Source: Methylococcales bacterium (GTDB lineage: Bacteria > Pseudomonadota > Gammaproteobacteria > Methylococcales > Methylomonadaceae). From it: DNA of 8,933 nt. Below, piece after piece: positions 7,243-8,933 of the stretch. Position numbers and translations under genes: made by a program. Every line of letters begins with the position of its first letter. Position 1 is the first letter of the stretch. The notes beneath the pieces are model-generated. The model made no database searches. It saw only the letters and a program-made list of their open reading frames with translations, and was not told where the DNA came from. The stretch is taken from the NCBI GenBank assembly GCA_009692395.1, contig SHZG01000095.1, forward strand, positions 1 through 8,933, given 5' to 3'.

Positions 7243-8415
7243 CTAACAGTCTGTTCCACCTGCTGCTTCACAGTCTGATTTCTTTTTAGCTGCTTCCGCT
7301 GATTTTTGAGCGGCTTGCTGTTCAGCGTGTTGCTGAGCTTGTTGTGCTGCCTGTTGAGCGGCTTGCTGTTCAGCTTGTTGCTGAGCTTGTTGTGCTGCCT
7401 GTTGAGCGGCTTGCTGTTCAGCTTGTTGCTGAGCTTGTTGTGCTGCCTGTTGAGCGGCTTGCTGTTCAGCTTGTTGCTGAGCTTGTTGTGCTGCCTGTTG
7501 AGCGGCTTGCTGTTCAGCCTGTTGCTGAGCTTGTTGTGCTGCCTGTTTTTGGGCTTCGACTTGCTGTTGAATACCTGCCTCACCACGTTGTAGTTGTAGT
7601 TGTTGTTGATATTCAGCTTGTAGGCGTTGTTGTTCTGCTTCGGCTTGAGCCTTTTTTTGCAGGGCTTCTGCTTGCACACGTTGTTGTGTCGCTTGTTGTT
7701 CGGTTTCTATTTGTAGACGCTGCTGTTGAGTTTCTGCTTGCATCCGCTGTAGTTGCTGTTGATATTCAGCTTGCAGGCGTTGCTGTTCAACTTCGGCTTG
7801 AGTGCGTTTTTGTAGAGCTTCGGCTTGCATACGTTGTTGTTGCTGTTGAAACTCGGCTAATAAACGTTGTTTTTCAACCTCTGATTGAACACGTTGTTGT
7901 TGCTGTTGATATTCAGTTTGTAGCTTCTGTTGTTGATATTCGGCTTGAAGACGTTGTTTTTCGAAGTCTGCTTGAAGGCGTTGTTGTTGTGCTTCTATTT
8001 GGACACGCTGTTGTTCATAACGTAAATCGTTAGCGGTGTCTCGCCCATATCGAGGTTGCTCATGGTGTCTATGGCGTGTCGAATCTTCATAGACAGGATA
8101 CCCATTTCTAGGTACATTTTGCGGATAGCGAGCTTGTCCGTAGCGTTGATAGCCTTCATTGTAATAGTCAGACTGCGTATTTTGCGGATAGCGAGTTTGT
8201 CCGTAGCTTTGATACCCTTCATTGGAATAACCAGACTGCGTATTTCTAGGTGTGTATTTCGGATAGCCTGATCCATAATAGGTTTTATTTGACCCATTAC
8301 CAACACCATTAACTTGGGTCTGATAAGGATAAGGTCGAACAGGCTGACAGCCAATTAGAATGGGCAGTATTAATAGACTGGATAGAAATAACGTAAATCG
8401 AGAATCAGCATTCAT
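7243..8415 (-). CDS. Repeat-rich Gln/Ala coiled-coil lipoprotein of unknown function
   Basis: 390 residues from the ATG at 8415. A signal peptide with hydrophobic FLSSLLILPILIG ends in the lipobox LIGC, so C23 is the likely lipidated residue. The next residue, Gln, favours outer-membrane sorting by the usual +2 rule. Domains: a Tyr/Gly/Asn-rich linker with two 21-residue repeats (NTQSxYxNEGYQxYGQxRYPQ, about 58-99); a long predicted coiled coil rich in QQQRLQAE-like units (about 133-285); a Gln/Ala tract of five 16-residue units (about 290-370); and a short end with two cysteines, C382 and C390. I chose the ATG at 8415 because GAAGG (8425-8429) lies 9 bases upstream; an in-frame TTG at 8421 is too close to it. 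The overall form suggests an extended fibre or envelope spacer. TolA and similar proteins share the composition but not the anchor. No specific function can be assigned. Confidence 0.88.
   Translation of the reverse strand: MNADSRFTLFLSSLLILPILIGCQPVRPYPYQTQVNGVGNGSNKTYYGSGYPKYTPRNTQSGYSNEGYQSYGQTRYPQNTQSDYYNEGYQRYGQARYPQNVPRNGYPVYEDSTRHRHHEQPRYGRDTANDLRYEQQRVQIEAQQQRLQADFEKQRLQAEYQQQKLQTEYQQQQQRVQSEVEKQRLLAEFQQQQQRMQAEALQKRTQAEVEQQRLQAEYQQQLQRMQAETQQQRLQIETEQQATQQRVQAEALQKKAQAEAEQQRLQAEYQQQLQLQRGEAGIQQQVEAQKQAAQQAQQQAEQQAAQQAAQQAQQQAEQQAAQQAAQQAQQQAEQQAAQQAAQQAQQQAEQQAAQQAAQQAQQHAEQQAAQKSAEAAKKKSDCEAAGGTDC
7308..7547 (-). repeat. Five 48-bp tandem repeats in the lipoprotein gene
   Basis: Units begin at 7308, 7356, 7404, 7452 and 7500. 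Units 2, 3 and 4 are identical. Units 1 and 5 each differ only at unit position 20 (G at 7327, C at 7519, instead of T). Each unit encodes 16 residues of Gln/Ala with a single Glu, so gain or loss of units keeps the frame. Confidence 0.97.
8121..8246 (-). repeat. Two 63-bp tandem repeats in the lipoprotein gene
   Basis: Copies 8121-8183 and 8184-8246 agree at about 56 of 63 positions and encode a 21-residue Tyr/Gln/Gly unit. A degenerate partial copy (CGGATAGCC, near 8261) may precede them in gene order. They are more diverged than the 48-bp set, hence older or under less homogenisation. Confidence 0.88.
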
Positions 8416-8446
8416 TGACAACGACCTTCAAAAAATTAAAAACGAT

Positions 8447-8476
8447 TTTATACTGCCAAAGTAACTAGAAGCTGAA
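8447..8476 (-). promoter_or_regulatory. Candidate promoter of the lipoprotein gene
   Basis: On the minus strand TATAAA (8452-8447) lies 18 bases after TTCAGC (8476-8471). The -10 is good and the -35 weak. Transcription would begin near 8440, giving a leader of about 25 bases that contains GAAGG (8429-8425) in front of the ATG at 8415. Confidence 0.4.
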
Positions 8477-8549
8477 CAAATGATGAGTGAAATTTCGATG
8501 CTGTTACTGACTGCACCTCTTGGAATTTTTCATAATCTCATTGTAATAA

Positions 8550-8601
8550 ATAAATAAACCTCCGAGACCTGGAAGAGTTCGGAGGTTTGAGTGACTTATA
8601 C
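8550..8601 (-). terminator. Hairpin repeat copy 1, likely minus-strand terminator
   Basis: AAACCTCCGA (8556-8565) and TCGGAGGTTT (8579-8588) form a perfect 10-bp stem with a 13-base loop. On the minus strand the stem runs into TTTATTTATTTATTA, a T-rich tail; on the plus strand it does not. It would stop transcripts coming from the right-hand transposase before the lipoprotein gene. Confidence 0.55.
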
Positions 8602-8682
8602 ACCCTAAAAACTTACTTCATCATTGAGGTGACGATATTCTGCTTGAAGGTGATGTGTTAAGTGCATATATAGTTCAGCTGT

Positions 8683-8734
8683 ATAAATAAACCTGCGATG
8701 TTTTTAAAACCCCGCAGGTTTTAGTGATTTGTAC
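8683..8734 (-). terminator. Hairpin repeat copy 2, likely minus-strand terminator
   Basis: AAACCTGCG (8689-8697) and CGCAGGTTT (8713-8721) form a perfect 9-bp stem with a 15-base loop that contains its own small palindrome. The minus-strand continuation is ATTTATAC. It shares its flanks with copy 1 (ATAAATAAACCT on one side, AGTGAYTTRTAC on the other) and has the same 52-bp length. Confidence 0.5.
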
Positions 8735-8808
8735 CTGCCAACTTTGTACAAACAACTTAAAAGTCATGTTGCTCTAATTAAACTTCAAACCACACGATTA
8801 CCCACAAC

Positions 8809-8933
8809 TCAATCAGAGTTAGCATAAACCGCCCTAGCGATTTCGATACCGAAAGCGTAATGCCTGACTTTTTCCATGCCTTCCCATAAGGTTTTAGCAC
8901 CTGGGAAGCCATCACTTTTTCTACCTAAGAAGC
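8809..8933 (-). CDS. IS4-type transposase, C-terminal fragment (cut by window edge)
   Basis: The minus strand encodes 40 complete codons to a TGA at 8811-8809. They begin FLGRKSDGFPGAKTLWEGM and end IARAVYANSD. The block GRKxDGxPGxKTLWxG is the familiar C-terminal signature of IS4-family DDE transposases, recalled from the family and not searched here. The rest lies to the right of the window. The ending looks complete, so the copy may be intact outside the window. Confidence 0.78.
   Translation of the reverse strand, partial: FLGRKSDGFPGAKTLWEGMEKVRHYAFGIEIARAVYANSD

Larger units (their letters stand above)
8422..8808. other. Non-coding stretch between the lipoprotein gene and the right-hand transposase
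   Basis: No convincing gene in 387 bases. It holds the lipoprotein promoter and ribosome binding site (8425-8476) and two 52-bp hairpin repeats (8550-8601 and 8683-8734). A 25-codon frame at 8480-8557 was considered and not accepted. The part from about 8735 to 8808 probably belongs to the end of the IS4-type element, but I could not identify its terminal repeat. Confidence 0.6.

Noticed and set aside
7308..7547. Possible CRISPR array
   Set aside because: The 48-bp units are directly adjacent with no unique spacers, and they lie in a coding frame.
7197..7679. An Asn/Lys-rich minus-strand frame within the repeat array
   Set aside because: It is a frame-shifted reading of the same repeats, with no start signal, and would overlap the lipoprotein gene.
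7306..8033. Long plus-strand frames across the repeats, including a hydrophobic Leu/Cys-rich one and a Val/Leu-rich one
   Set aside because: A 48-bp repeat without stops stays open in several frames. These are shadows of the minus-strand lipoprotein, which has a signal peptide, lipobox and ribosome binding site.
8480..8557. A 25-codon hydrophobic frame (begins MMSEISMLLLTAPLG)
   Set aside because: There is no ribosome binding site, no supporting context, and its stop falls in the hairpin repeat; chance is the simpler explanation.
8644..8674. A plus-strand promoter-like pair TTGAAG and TATATA with 17-base spacing
   Set aside because: No plus-strand gene follows, and the -10 matches poorly; such AT-rich pairs occur often by chance.
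8735..8756. CAACTTTGTACAAA, resembling a lambda-type attachment core
   Set aside because: The similarity is short, no integrase or second site is present, and it probably lies in the end of the IS4-type element.

Overview
The window looks like a moderate-GC chromosomal segment of a gammaproteobacterium. The PepN and MtgA proteins are close to the enterobacterial type, and the base composition, mobile-element debris and intergenic hairpins would fit a Thiotrichales/Beggiatoa-like lineage. The lineage is an inference from general resemblance and is not proven by the sequence.

Layout, left to right. (1) Positions 1-125 hold the 3' end of an IS1-family transposase, with a possible IS right end near 146. 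(2) Positions 147-388 hold a strong extended -10 promoter element and a short reading frame that looks like a gene tail; it overlaps the next start codon. (3) At 389-3466 is a 1025-residue, atypical bifunctional penicillin-binding protein (GT51 glycosyltransferase plus transpeptidase). (4) At 3542-4270 is mtgA, the monofunctional peptidoglycan glycosyltransferase. (5) At 4271-4441 a 171-bp MITE-like element with 13-bp terminal inverted repeats is flanked by a perfect 7-bp target duplication that contains the mtgA stop codon. (6) At 4442-4579 is a leader with a candidate terminator, promoter and small hairpin. (7) At 4580-7195 is pepN, aminopeptidase N. (8) A perfect 11-bp-stem hairpin separates pepN from a convergent gene. 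(9) At 7243-8415, minus strand, is a repeat-rich, Gln/Ala-rich coiled-coil lipoprotein. (10) At 8416-8808 is a non-coding stretch with a candidate lipoprotein promoter and two copies of a 52-bp hairpin repeat. (11) At 8809-8933, minus strand, is the C-terminal end of an IS4-type transposase.

The large PBP and MtgA lie in tandem on the same strand, 75 bp apart, and both act on lipid II in the periplasm. The PBP has a complete transpeptidase motif set, but its glycosyltransferase site departs from the canonical motifs; MtgA has all of them. A division of labour between the two is therefore a reasonable hypothesis. PepN is a housekeeping cytosolic peptidase with no evident functional link. The lipoprotein is probably anchored in the outer membrane; its function is unknown.

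I found no defence system, CRISPR array, tRNA, rRNA or phage module. The most unusual items are the MITE insertion that re-creates a stop codon, the atypical PBP with a large insertion between its SxN and KTG motifs, the homogenised 48-bp tandem repeats in the lipoprotein gene, and the pair of hairpin repeats with a compensatory stem change.
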